Origin: Cellulomonas flavigena DSM 20109
Lineage (GTDB): Bacteria; Actinomycetota; Actinomycetes; Actinomycetales; Cellulomonadaceae
Direction: 5' to 3'
Assembly: GCF_000092865.1 (NCBI RefSeq)
Contig: NC_014151.1
Coordinates: 868,001 to 932,000, forward strand
Length of the DNA stretch: 64,000 nucleotides
Translations under genes and position numbers: made by a program
Part shown: positions 17,462 to 25,552 of the stretch, one piece after another
Layout: each line of letters starts with the position of its first letter
Position numbering within the stretch: the stretch's first letter is position 1
The notes under the pieces: model-generated
Seen by the model: the letters and a program-made list of their open reading frames with translations, nothing else
Databases searched by the model: none
Told to the model about the DNA's origin: nothing

Positions 17462-17500
17462 GTGCAGGGTTCGTCACGCTGAGCGTGCCGACCCCTGCAC
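17462..17500 (+). terminator. terminator after the CocE-like gene
   Basis: Compound hairpin: outer arms GTGCAGGGTTCG (17462-17473) and CGACCCCTGCAC (17489-17500), 11 of 12 pairing, enclosing a smaller CACGC-TGA-GCGTG stem. Confidence 0.6.
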
Positions 17501-17570
17501 AGCGGCCCCCGGTTGCGGGCGGGCGGCCCGGGAACCACGCTGACGGGACCGAGCAGACCGGGAGGCACCT

Positions 17571-17699
17571 GTGAGCGAGAGCGACGACGGCCGCAGCGCC
17601 GGCACCGACGACCTGTCCGACGACGGTGTCGGCGGGACGACGGGCGACGAGCCGACGACCTTCGAGCCGGAGGAGGACCCCGACGCCGCGGGGGCGTGA
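17571..17699 (+). CDS. small acidic protein ahead of the LigD-like gene
   Basis: 42 residues, about a third Asp/Glu, with the core TTFEPEEDPDAAGA; no known domain. A good GGGAGG precedes the GTG start. It overlaps, in another frame, the predicted start of the following gene. Either it is a leader cistron coupled to that gene, or the two frames were once one protein. Not recognised. Confidence 0.5.
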   Translation: MSESDDGRSAGTDDLSDDGVGGTTGDEPTTFEPEEDPDAAGA

Positions 17700-19320
17700 C
17701 GCCGGGGACGACGTCGCGGACGGCGACGACGCGCTCGGCACCTACCGGTCGATGCGGGACTTCACGCGCACGGCCGAGCCGGAGGGTGCGCCGCCCGCAC
17801 CCTCGGACGCGCCCGAGCGCCGGTTCGTCGTGCAGCGGCACCGCGCGCGGCGGCTGCACTACGACGTGCGGTTCGAGGTCGACGGGGTCCTGGTGAGCTG
17901 GGCCGTGCCCAAGGGACCGACGCTCGACCCGACCGCGCGGCGCATGGCCGTGCACGTCGAGGACCACCCGCTGGAGTACGAGGCGTTCGAGGGCGTGATC
18001 CCGCGCGGCCAGTACGGCGGGGGAGACGTCATCGTGTGGGACCGCGGCACGTGGCGCCCCTACAAGACCGACGACCCGGCGGCGGAGATCCGCGGCGGGC
18101 AGCTGCACGCCGAGCTGTTCGGCGAGCGGCTGCGGGGGAAGTTCCTGCTGGTGCGGCGCGACGGCGAGGGGCGCGGCACGGAGCAGTGGCTGATGTTCCA
18201 CAAGCGCGACGAGCACGCCGTCGAGGGCTGGGACGCCGAGGACCACCCCACGTCCGTCGTCTCGGGCCGCACCAACGACGAGGTCGCCGCGCACCCCGAC
18301 CACCTGTGGCGCTCGGGCGTCCCGGCGGCCGAGGCGGAGGTCGACACGCACCCGCCCGTGCCGGAGGTCGCCGCCCCGAGCGACGACGAGCTCGCAGCCC
18401 TCGACGAGCTCGGCACCGCGGGCACGTGGGAGGTCTTCGGCCGGCGCCTCAAGGTCACCAACCTCGACAAGGAGCTGTTCGCGGGGCGCGACGGCGGGCC
18501 GCCCGTCACCAAGCGCGAGCTGCTGCGGTACGCCGCCCGGATCGCGCCGGTCGCGCTGCCGTACCTCGCGGGCCGCGCGCTCAACATGCACCGCTTCCCG
18601 CAGGGCGCCGGCACGGCCGGGTTCTGGCACAAGCAGCTCCCGGACCACGCGCCGGCGTGGGTGCCGCGCTGGGACCGCCCCGACGTCGACCCGGGGGAGT
18701 CCACCACGTACCTCGTCGTCGACGAGCCGGCGGCGCTGGTGTGGGCCGCGAACTTCGGCGCGCTGGAGTGGCACGCGTGGACGTCGCGGACGAGCGCGCC
18801 GGACCTGCCGACGTACGCGCTGGTCGACCTCGACCCGGGCCCCGCGACGGCCTGGGAGGACCTGGTGCTGCTCGCGGGTCTGCACCGCGACGCGTTCGAG
18901 CACGTCGGGGTGCGGGCGTACCCCAAGCTGACCGGCAGGCGCGGCATCCAGGTGTGGGTGCCGATCACCGTCGGTCCGTCGTTCGACGAGACGCGCGCGT
19001 GGGTCGAGCGCCTGTCGCGCACCGTCGGCAAGGTCGTGCCCGACCTCGTGAGCTGGCGGTGGGAGGTGCGCGAGCGCGGCGGGCAGGCGCGGCTGGACTA
19101 CACGCAGAACGCGGTCAACAAGACGCTCGTCGCGCCGTACAGCCCCCGCGCGGCCGCCGGTGCGCCCGTCTCCGCGCCGATCACGTGGGACGAGCTCGAC
19201 GACCCGGACCTGCGCTCGGACACGTTCACCGTCCGCACGGTCCTCGACCGGCTCGCGGAGCGCGGTGACCCGTTCCGCGGCGTCCTGGCCGCCGACCAGC
19301 ACCTGCCGCCGCTCACCTGA
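17626..19320 (+). CDS. LigD-like protein: 3'-phosphoesterase plus primase-polymerase, no ligase domain
   Basis: Up to 564 residues. The PE domain (about 45-190) shows RFVVQRHRARRLHYDVR, HVEDHPLEYEAFEGVIPRGQYGGG and DRGTW, the His/Asp-rich metal site. The POL domain follows (about 275-560) with LVDLDPGP as the metal-binding D-x-D and TGRRGIQVWVP. No ATP-dependent ligase domain and no Ku gene nearby, so any end-joining ligase lies elsewhere. Family members usually start shortly before the LGTYRSMRDFTRT motif; in frame only the GTG at 17626, inside the small acidic gene, keeps that motif, while ATG 17752 would cut it. Start uncertain. Confidence 0.85.
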   Translation: MSAGRRATSRRPSSRRRTPTPRGRDAGDDVADGDDALGTYRSMRDFTRTAEPEGAPPAPSDAPERRFVVQRHRARRLHYDVRFEVDGVLVSWAVPKGPTLDPTARRMAVHVEDHPLEYEAFEGVIPRGQYGGGDVIVWDRGTWRPYKTDDPAAEIRGGQLHAELFGERLRGKFLLVRRDGEGRGTEQWLMFHKRDEHAVEGWDAEDHPTSVVSGRTNDEVAAHPDHLWRSGVPAAEAEVDTHPPVPEVAAPSDDELAALDELGTAGTWEVFGRRLKVTNLDKELFAGRDGGPPVTKRELLRYAARIAPVALPYLAGRALNMHRFPQGAGTAGFWHKQLPDHAPAWVPRWDRPDVDPGESTTYLVVDEPAALVWAANFGALEWHAWTSRTSAPDLPTYALVDLDPGPATAWEDLVLLAGLHRDAFEHVGVRAYPKLTGRRGIQVWVPITVGPSFDETRAWVERLSRTVGKVVPDLVSWRWEVRERGGQARLDYTQNAVNKTLVAPYSPRAAAGAPVSAPITWDELDDPDLRSDTFTVRTVLDRLAERGDPFRGVLAADQHLPPLT

Positions 19321-19350
19321 CGCGCCCTCCCGCCGAGCGCGGCACACGAT

Positions 19351-19386
19351 CGCCGAGCGCGGTACCTGCGAGTACCGCGCTCGGCG
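19351..19386. terminator. bidirectional terminator: perfect 15-bp stem, with duplicated arms
   Basis: Arms 19351-19365 and 19372-19386 pair perfectly around a 6-nt loop, between convergent genes. Extra copies of both arms flank it (19331-19345 left-type, 19390-19403 right-type), so alternative pairings exist. Confidence 0.75.
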
Positions 19387-19408
19387 ACTGAGTACCGCGC
19401 TCGCGGGG

Positions 19409-20488
19409 TCAGGAGTCCCGGCGGGACGCCGCCTCGCGCAGCTCACGGCCGCGCGCGACGTCCTTCTCGAGCTTGGCGGCGCGCTTCTCGCTCGCGCGCG
19501 TGTCCCGCGGGGGCAGCTGCAGCGTGCGCTCGGCCTCCATGCCGGCCTGCAGCTCGCGGCCGCGCTCCAGCTCGGCGTCGAGCTCGGCGCCGAACAGCAG
19601 CGCGAGGTTCGTCAGCCACAGCCACAGCAGCAGCACGACGATGCCCGCGAGCGAGCCGTAGGTCTCGTCGTACGACGAGAAGTTCGCGACGTACAGGCCG
19701 AACCCGACGGTCGCGAGCACCCACACGACGATCGCCACGACCGCGCCGATGCTCAGCCACCGGAACCGCGGCTGCCGCACGTTGGGCGTGCCGTGGTACA
19801 GCAGCGCGACGGCCACGACGACGAGCAGCAGCACGACGGGCCACTTGGCGACCTGCCACACGGTGACCGCCGCCGAGCTCAGGCCGACGGCACCCCCGAC
19901 GCTCTCGGCGACCGGCCCGGACAGGACGAGCAGCGCGACGACCAGCACCGCGATGACGACGAGCACGGCCGTGAGCAGCAGCAGCACGGGCCGCAGCTTC
20001 CAGATCGGGCGGCCCTCGTCGACCTCGTAGATGCGGTTCATGCCGCGGCTGAACGCGGCGACGTAGCCCGAGGCGGACCACAGCGCGACCACGAGCCCGG
20101 CGACGAGCGCGAACCCCGCCGCGGGGACCTCGGTGAGGCGCTCGAGCACGGGGCGGACCCCGTCGACCTGGTCGCCCGCACCCGCGCCGGCCGCGAGGTC
20201 CACGACGCTCTCGACGACCTCCTCGGGCCGGTCGACGAGCGACAGCAGCGAGACGACGGCCAGCAGCGCGGGCGCGAGCGCGAGGACCGCGTAGTACGTC
20301 AGCGCCGCGGCGAGGTCGGTGCACTGGTCGCCGAGGAACTCCCGCAGGGTGGTCCGCAGCACGTACAGCCAGGACCTCTTGTGCAGGTCGGTGGGGGCGT
20401 CGGGCTTGCGCGGGTCGTCGGGCGCGGGGGCGGCGTGCTTGTGGGCGGCGGCGCCGGGGGCGTCGTCGGCGGGCGTCGTGGCGCTCAT
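19409..20488 (-). CDS. YihY/BrkB-family inner membrane protein
   Basis: 359 residues. Six hydrophobic helices lie between about 60 and 310, with the family marks DQCTDLAAALTYYAVLALAPALLAVVSL near the start and ANFSSYDETYGSLAGIVVLLLWLWLTNLALLFGAELDAE at the end of the membrane part. A charged C-terminal tail (EKRAAKLEKDVARGRELREAA) is cytosolic. The family was once called RNase BN; its true role is unknown, possibly transport. Starts ATG at 20488; no partner gene seen. Confidence 0.92.
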   Translation of the reverse strand: MSATTPADDAPGAAAHKHAAPAPDDPRKPDAPTDLHKRSWLYVLRTTLREFLGDQCTDLAAALTYYAVLALAPALLAVVSLLSLVDRPEEVVESVVDLAAGAGAGDQVDGVRPVLERLTEVPAAGFALVAGLVVALWSASGYVAAFSRGMNRIYEVDEGRPIWKLRPVLLLLTAVLVVIAVLVVALLVLSGPVAESVGGAVGLSSAAVTVWQVAKWPVVLLLVVVAVALLYHGTPNVRQPRFRWLSIGAVVAIVVWVLATVGFGLYVANFSSYDETYGSLAGIVVLLLWLWLTNLALLFGAELDAELERGRELQAGMEAERTLQLPPRDTRASEKRAAKLEKDVARGRELREAASRRDS

Positions 20489-20575
20489 GGGGACTCCCGG
20501 TCGGGTCGCGTGCAGGTCGTTGCCAGCATGCGGCGCGCGCGCCGGTCCCGCACGGCGACCGGCTCGGGGAGAGGG

Positions 20576-21622
20576 TCAGGAGGCGGTGGGTGGGGGAGCC
20601 GTGGACTCCCGCACGACGAGCGTCGTCGCGAGCTGCACGGACCACGACGCCGGCTCGGCGCCCGCGGCCATGGCCAGCACGGTCTCGACCGCCATGCGTC
20701 CCATGCCGTCGAGCGGCTGGTGCACCGACGTCAGGCGCGGGCTCGTCCAGCTCGCCTGCGGGGTGTCGTCGAACCCGACCACGCTGAGCGCAGCCGGCAC
20801 GGGCACGCCGAGCTCCTGCGCGGCGGCCAGCACCCCGACGGCGATCTCGTCGTCGCCCGCGATGACGGCCGTCGGCGGGTCGGGCAGGCGCAGGAGCTCG
20901 CGCGCGTGCTGGGTGCCGGTCTCGACCGCGAACTCGTCGCTGCGGACCAGCGCGGGGTCCACCTCGAGGCCCGCGGCGTCGAGGGCCGCGCGGTAGCCGT
21001 GGAGGCGGTCACGCGCGGCGGCCGAGCCGCGCGGCCCCCCGACCCACCCGATGCGCCGGTGCCCCAGCCCCAGCAGGTGCTCGGTGGCCGACCGGCCGCC
21101 GTCCCAGTTGGTCGCGCCGATGCTCACGACCCGCGCCTCCTGCGTGTCGACGGGGTCGACCATGACGACGGGCAGCCCGGCCTCCTGCGCCGCGAGCAGC
21201 AGCGCGTCGGGACGGGCGAGCGTGAGACCGACGACGCCCACCGCACCGACGGCGCGCTGCTGCGCGACCCACGCGCGTGCGGCGGCGCGCGTGCCGCGCT
21301 GGTCGCGGTCGGGGGCGAGGCGCACGACGAGGTCGACGCCCGCTGCGGTGGTGGCGCCGAGGATGCCGCCGAGGACGTGGGTCATGTACGGCGACTCGAG
21401 GACGTCGAGCACCGCGACGAGCACGTCGGCGCGCGGTGCGCGGCCGCGGTCGGTCGTGGGTGCGTAGTCGAGGTCGGTGACCGCGCGCAGCACGCGCTCG
21501 CGGGTGTCGGAGGCGACGTCGCTGCGGCCGTTGAGCGCCTTGGACACGGTGGCCTTGGAGACGCCGGCCCGACGCGCGACGTCGTCGAGCGTGACGCGGC
21601 GGGGCGTCGCACGTCCGGTCAC
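20576..21622 (-). CDS. LacI-family regulator of the GH39 xylosidase locus
   Basis: 348 residues: a LacI helix-turn-helix (TLDDVARRAGVSKATVSKALNGRSDV, about 10-35), a hinge helix, and a periplasmic-binding-protein-like sugar domain (VVSIGATNWDGGRSATEHLLGLGHRRIGWVGG; VVGFDDTPQASWTSPRLTSVHQP). GTG start after GAGGAG. It is divergent from the beta-xylosidase gene, and matching inverted repeats overlap both promoters, so it most likely represses itself and that gene until a xylo-oligosaccharide or xylose binds. The inducer is inferred from the neighbour. Confidence 0.92.
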   Translation of the reverse strand: MTGRATPRRVTLDDVARRAGVSKATVSKALNGRSDVASDTRERVLRAVTDLDYAPTTDRGRAPRADVLVAVLDVLESPYMTHVLGGILGATTAAGVDLVVRLAPDRDQRGTRAAARAWVAQQRAVGAVGVVGLTLARPDALLLAAQEAGLPVVMVDPVDTQEARVVSIGATNWDGGRSATEHLLGLGHRRIGWVGGPRGSAAARDRLHGYRAALDAAGLEVDPALVRSDEFAVETGTQHARELLRLPDPPTAVIAGDDEIAVGVLAAAQELGVPVPAALSVVGFDDTPQASWTSPRLTSVHQPLDGMGRMAVETVLAMAAGAEPASWSVQLATTLVVRESTAPPPTAS

Positions 21623-21640
21623 CGGGCTCCTCGCGGATGT

Positions 21641-21653
21641 CGAAACAGTTTCG
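21641..21653. promoter_or_regulatory. operator at the lacI-type promoter
   Basis: CGAAACAGTTTCG is a perfect 6+1+6 palindrome lying 5 bp after the -10 of the minus-strand promoter, over the predicted start point. This predicts autoregulation. Confidence 0.65.
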
Positions 21654-21658
21654 CATCG

Positions 21659-21688
21659 AGGCTAGCGGCCGTGCGCCCCGGTCGTCCA
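21659..21688 (-). promoter_or_regulatory. candidate promoter of the LacI-family gene
   Basis: On the minus strand: TGGACG (21683-21688), 18-bp spacer, TAGCCT (21659-21664). Confidence 0.5.
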
Positions 21689-21698
21689 GGACCGCTGC

Positions 21699-21728
21699 TT
21701 GACCCCACGTCGGATGCCTTCGTACAGT
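21699..21728 (+). promoter_or_regulatory. candidate promoter of the GH39 gene
   Basis: TTGACC (21699-21704), 18-bp spacer, TACAGT (21723-21728); predicted start point near 21735, about 48 nt before the ATG. Confidence 0.6.
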
Positions 21729-21749
21729 GACCGCCGCAGCATCATGTTG

Positions 21750-21762
21750 CGAAACTGTTGCG
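21750..21762. promoter_or_regulatory. operator at the GH39 promoter
   Basis: CGAAACTGTTGCG matches the operator at 21641 with a single arm mismatch and lies in the leader about 15 bp after the predicted start point. Confidence 0.6.
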
Positions 21763-21782
21763 ACTCTCGACGAGGAGACGTC

Positions 21783-23435
21783 ATGCCGGCCGCGCCCCAC
21801 CCCGCCCCCACGGTCGACGGCGCGCCCGCCGACGGTCGCACGCTGCGGCACGTGTGGAACGAGTGCGTCGGAGCGGGCCGCGCCAACGAGGCGCTGCGCG
21901 CCGACTGGCAGCAGCACTTCCGCGAGGCCGTCGACGTGCTCGGCGCGCGCTACGTGCGGTTCCACGGCCTGTTCCACGACGACATGTTCGTGTACCGCGG
22001 CAACGACGGTGGCGGTGGCGGCTTCGCGCCGCCGACCCCGCTGGCGACACCGGTCCACACGTTCTCGTACGTCGACAAGGTGTTCGACTTCATCCTGTCG
22101 ACCGGCGCGCGCCCGTTCGTCGAGCTCGGCTTCATGCCGCGCGACCTGGCGACGCAGACCGAGACGCTGTTCTGGTGGAAGGCCCACTGCAGCCCGCCCA
22201 ACGACATGGGCCGCTGGGCCGACCTCGTCACCGCGACCGTCGAGCACTGGATCGAGCGCTACGGCCTCGACGAGGTCCGGCAGTGGCGCTTCGAGGTGTG
22301 GAACGAGCCGAACCTGTACCCGCTGTTCTGGACGGGCACGCGCACGCAGTACTTCGAGCTCTACGAGGCCACGGTGCGCGCGATCAAGGCGGTCGACGCC
22401 GGCCTGCTCGTCGGCGGCCCGTCGACCAGCGTGTTCGTCCCCGACGCGCGGTACGCCGGCGAGGTCCCCGACCGGGAGGCGTCGGTGGCGACCGCGGAGG
22501 CCGAGGACGTCGACGCGCTCGACTGGCGCCCGGTGTGGATCGAGGAGTTCATTGCCTGGTGCGCCGAGCGCGACCTGCCGGTCGACTTCCTGTCCGCGCA
22601 CCTGTACCCCACGGACTATGCGGCGGCGTCCGACGGCTCCGCACGGGCCATCACCCGCTACGTCGACGCCACCTACGACGACCTCACGCTGCTGCGGCGG
22701 ATCATCGCCGCGAGCCCCTACCCCGACGCCGAGGTCCACCTCACCGAGTGGTCCTCGTCGCCGTCGAGCCGCGACCGCACCCACGACACGCTGTTCGCCG
22801 CCACGTGGATCACGCGTGCCTACCTGCGCTGCGCCCACCTCGCCGACTCCATCTCCTACTGGACGTTCACCGACGTCTTCGAGGAGGGGGGTGCAGGACT
22901 CGGCCCGTTCCACGGCGGCTTCGGGCTCGTCAACGAGCAGGGACTGCACAAGCCGACGTTCCACGCGTTCGCGATGCTCGCGCAGCTCGGCGACGAGGTC
23001 CTCGCCGAGCTGCCGCACGGCGTGCTGACGCGCGACCGCACCACCGGGCGCGTCGCCGGCGTGCTGTTCCACTACCCCGACGAGATGGGCGGCGCGTCCG
23101 TCGAGCAGCAGCACTCGTACGAGCGCGCGCGGGCCTACGGGGACGTCGGCACCCCCCGGGCGGTGCGTCACACGATCGCCGGGCTGCCCGCCGGCGCCAC
23201 GTTCGACCTCGTCCAGCTCGACCTCGACCACGGCGACGTCGCCGAGGCGTGGCACCACATGGGCGAGCCGGTCAACCTCACGCGCCCGCAGGAGGCCGAG
23301 CTGCGCGCCGTCGCCGACGACCTGCTGCGTGACGTCCTCGTGGCGTCCGACGAGGGCGTCCTCGAGATCGACCTCGTGCTGCCGCCGTGGGCGGTCGTCG
23401 GGATCGTCCAGACGTCACCCGCCACGGAGGACTGA
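21783..23435 (+). CDS. GH39 beta-xylosidase
   Basis: 550 residues, no signal peptide, so an intracellular enzyme trimming imported xylo-oligosaccharides to xylose. The (beta/alpha)8 domain shows ARYVRFHGLFHDDM near 55-68, acid/base E175 in EVWNEPN and nucleophile E322 in VHLTEW; a beta-sandwich C-terminal part follows. ATG at 21783 sits after GAGGAG. Repressed, by inference, by the divergent LacI-type protein. It complements the secreted GH10 xylanase at 7.6 kb, which carries a different operator. Alpha-L-iduronidases share the fold, but length and motifs fit bacterial xylosidases. Confidence 0.9.
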   Translation: MPAAPHPAPTVDGAPADGRTLRHVWNECVGAGRANEALRADWQQHFREAVDVLGARYVRFHGLFHDDMFVYRGNDGGGGGFAPPTPLATPVHTFSYVDKVFDFILSTGARPFVELGFMPRDLATQTETLFWWKAHCSPPNDMGRWADLVTATVEHWIERYGLDEVRQWRFEVWNEPNLYPLFWTGTRTQYFELYEATVRAIKAVDAGLLVGGPSTSVFVPDARYAGEVPDREASVATAEAEDVDALDWRPVWIEEFIAWCAERDLPVDFLSAHLYPTDYAAASDGSARAITRYVDATYDDLTLLRRIIAASPYPDAEVHLTEWSSSPSSRDRTHDTLFAATWITRAYLRCAHLADSISYWTFTDVFEEGGAGLGPFHGGFGLVNEQGLHKPTFHAFAMLAQLGDEVLAELPHGVLTRDRTTGRVAGVLFHYPDEMGGASVEQQHSYERARAYGDVGTPRAVRHTIAGLPAGATFDLVQLDLDHGDVAEAWHHMGEPVNLTRPQEAELRAVADDLLRDVLVASDEGVLEIDLVLPPWAVVGIVQTSPATED

Positions 23436-23450
23436 CCGCCGCCCCCGATC

Positions 23451-23505
23451 TGCGGCCGCGCCCGCCCGCTCTCGTCGTCGCCGTCGTGGGGCGGGCGTGG
23501 CCGCA
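23451..23505. terminator. bidirectional terminator between GH39 and kinase genes
   Basis: Arms 23451-23467 and 23489-23505 pair at 16 of 17 positions around a 21-nt loop; the flanking genes converge. Confidence 0.65.
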
Positions 23506-23532
23506 TCTCCCACCACCCACGCGTCGGGCGTC

Positions 23533-24789
23533 TCAGGCCGGTGTCTCCGGCGCCGCCGCCCAGGGGAGCCAGGCGTCGACGGTGAAGGTGCCGTCGGGGG
23601 TGAGGTGAGCGTCGAGGTGGCCGCCGGTGAGGCGGACGCGTTCGGCCAGGCCGGTCAGTCCCCAGCCGGAGGAGGGCAGGGGGGTGGTGGGGGCGGTGGC
23701 CGGGACGGGGTTGGTGACGGTCAGGGTGAGGCGTTCGCCGGGGGTGCCGTGCAGGCGGACGGTGACCGGTTGCCCGGGGGCGTGCTTGCGGGCGTTGGTG
23801 AGGGTCTCCTGGACGAGCCGGTAGAGGTGGCGGCTGGTGGTGACCGGCAGGTGGGTCAGGTCGTCGTGCTCGACGTGGTCCAGGACGAGGGTGACGGGGG
23901 TGCCGGCGGCGCGGGTGCCCTCGAGGAGGTCGTCGACCTGGGCGAAGGTGGGTTGGGGGCGTGAGTGCTCCTCGCCGCCGGGTGTGCTCTCGCGCAGCAG
24001 GCCCAGGACCTCGCGCAGCTCGCCGAGGGCGTCGTGGGCGTTCGCGCGCACGACGGCGGCGGTCTCGCGGACCTGGTCGGGGTCCAGGCCGGCGCGGTAC
24101 TCCAGGGCGCCGGAGTGCAGGGCGACCAGGGACAGGCGGTGGGCCAGGACGTCGTGCATCTCGCGGGCGATGCGGTTGCGTTCGGCGGCGCGGGCGGTCT
24201 GGCCGCGGGCGTCGGCCTCCCGCCGGGCGGTGGCGGCCTGCTCGCGCAGCGAGGCGATCAGCGCGCGACGACCCCCGATGAACATCCCCGTCACGGCCAG
24301 CAGGGCGTACAGCACGACGGGCCCGAGCATCGTCGCGACGAGGTCGGTCGTCGTCGAGACCTCGGGCGGCGGGGCGACGTACCGGTCGAAGAGGCGGTCG
24401 CCGATCAGGCCGCCGCCGACCCACAGCAGACCGACCGGCAGGATCTCGACCCACCGCCGGCGCGTCGCCATCGACACGACCGCGAGCATCGCCAGGCCCA
24501 GCGTCACCTGCGAGAACGACGACACCACCACGATGACACCCGTCATCAGCAGCGGCGCGCGGCCACGCAGCACGTACAGGGGCGTCGCGACGAACAGGCT
24601 CAGCACCTCGACGGTGAAGAACCACACCATCGCGCTCGTGCGCGCCTCGAACTGCGGGTCCGCCTCGGCGGCGGTCCCCCACACCGCGACGACGGCGCCC
24701 AGCCCGACCAGCCCGGCGACGAGGAGCCGCCAGGTGAGGTCCCACGCACGTCGGCCCCGGCTGCGCTCCGGCACGAGGGTGGTGGTCAC
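23533..24789 (-). CDS. NarL-type sensor histidine kinase, copy 1
   Basis: 418 residues. Four to five membrane helices (about 20-170) form a small sensor without an extracellular domain; a HisKA_3 segment follows with the phosphorylated H212 in AREMHDVLAHRLS, and a HATPase_c domain with the N-box QETLTNARKHA and the G-box GWGLTGLAERV. Residues from T167 to almost the end are identical to copy 2. It lies 73 bp after the response-regulator gene that both kinases presumably serve. GTG start at 24789. Signal unknown; the size fits DesK/LiaS-like envelope sensors. Confidence 0.9.
   Translation of the reverse strand: MTTTLVPERSRGRRAWDLTWRLLVAGLVGLGAVVAVWGTAAEADPQFEARTSAMVWFFTVEVLSLFVATPLYVLRGRAPLLMTGVIVVVSSFSQVTLGLAMLAVVSMATRRRWVEILPVGLLWVGGGLIGDRLFDRYVAPPPEVSTTTDLVATMLGPVVLYALLAVTGMFIGGRRALIASLREQAATARREADARGQTARAAERNRIAREMHDVLAHRLSLVALHSGALEYRAGLDPDQVRETAAVVRANAHDALGELREVLGLLRESTPGGEEHSRPQPTFAQVDDLLEGTRAAGTPVTLVLDHVEHDDLTHLPVTTSRHLYRLVQETLTNARKHAPGQPVTVRLHGTPGERLTLTVTNPVPATAPTTPLPSSGWGLTGLAERVRLTGGHLDAHLTPDGTFTVDAWLPWAAAPETPA
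23559..24295. repeat. 737-bp direct repeat, copy 1 (kinase half of histidine kinase 1)
   Basis: Reads identical, as far as could be compared by eye and by translation in several frames, to 25578-26314 at a constant offset of 2019 bp. Identity stops abruptly at both ends inside the coding regions. Confidence 0.9.
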
Positions 24790-24862
24790 GCCGTCGATGC
24801 TAGGGACCGGCGCCCGCGCCCTGGATCGGTCCCGCGGACGACCCCGGACGGACGTCGCCGGG

Positions 24863-25552
24863 TCACACGTCCCCGGCCTCGTGCACGCAGATCGCGATGT
24901 GCGTGCGGTTGTCCGCCGGCATCTGCTCGAGGATGCGGCTGATGTGGGTCTTCACCGTGGCGACGGTGATGAACAGCTCGGAGGCGATCTCGGCGTTCGA
25001 CAGCCCGCGGCCGATGGCACGCGCGACGTCCCGCTCGCGTTCCGTGAGCTCGTCCAGCCGGCGGCGGGCAGCCGTGCGTCGCTCGTCACGCGGACGCTGG
25101 GTGACCGACGCGACGAGGCGGTCCGTCACCGACGGCGAGAGCGTCGTGCGGCCGGCGCCCGCGTCCAGCACGTGCCGCACGATCTCCGCCGGCGGGGTGT
25201 CCTTCAGCAGGAATCCCGCGGCACCCAGCCGCAGCGCACCGAGCACCATCTCGTCCGTGTCGAAGGTCGTGAGGATGACGACGCGCGCGTCGGGCTGCGC
25301 CGCCAGGAGCCGCTCGGTCGCCCCCAGCCCGTCCAGGCGCGGCATCCGGATGTCCATGAGCACGACGTCGGGCGACGTCGCCGCGATGACGTCGAGCGCC
25401 TCGACGCCGTCGGCGGCCTCGCCGACCACCTCGATCGCCGGGTCCGCCCCCAGGATGAGCCGCAGCCCGACGCGCACGAGCGTCTCGTCGTCGACCAGCA
25501 CGACGCGCACCGTGGTGCGCTCGGCCTGCATCTGCCCGGTCGTCGTGGTCAC
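24863..25552 (-). CDS. NarL/FixJ-family response regulator
   Basis: 229 residues. Receiver domain with acidic pair D21/D22 (VLVDDE), phosphoacceptor D67 (VVLMDIRMP) and the conserved Lys in LLKDTPP; a LuxR-type HTH at the end (LTERERDVARAIGRGLSNAEIASELFITVATVKTHISRIL). GTG start overlaps the stop of kinase copy 2 by 4 bp (GTGA) with GGAGG upstream, so the two are co-translated. It sits between two kinases with identical catalytic halves and is the evident shared partner. Targets unknown. Confidence 0.93.
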   Translation of the reverse strand: MTTTTGQMQAERTTVRVVLVDDETLVRVGLRLILGADPAIEVVGEAADGVEALDVIAATSPDVVLMDIRMPRLDGLGATERLLAAQPDARVVILTTFDTDEMVLGALRLGAAGFLLKDTPPAEIVRHVLDAGAGRTTLSPSVTDRLVASVTQRPRDERRTAARRRLDELTERERDVARAIGRGLSNAEIASELFITVATVKTHISRILEQMPADNRTHIAICVHEAGDV

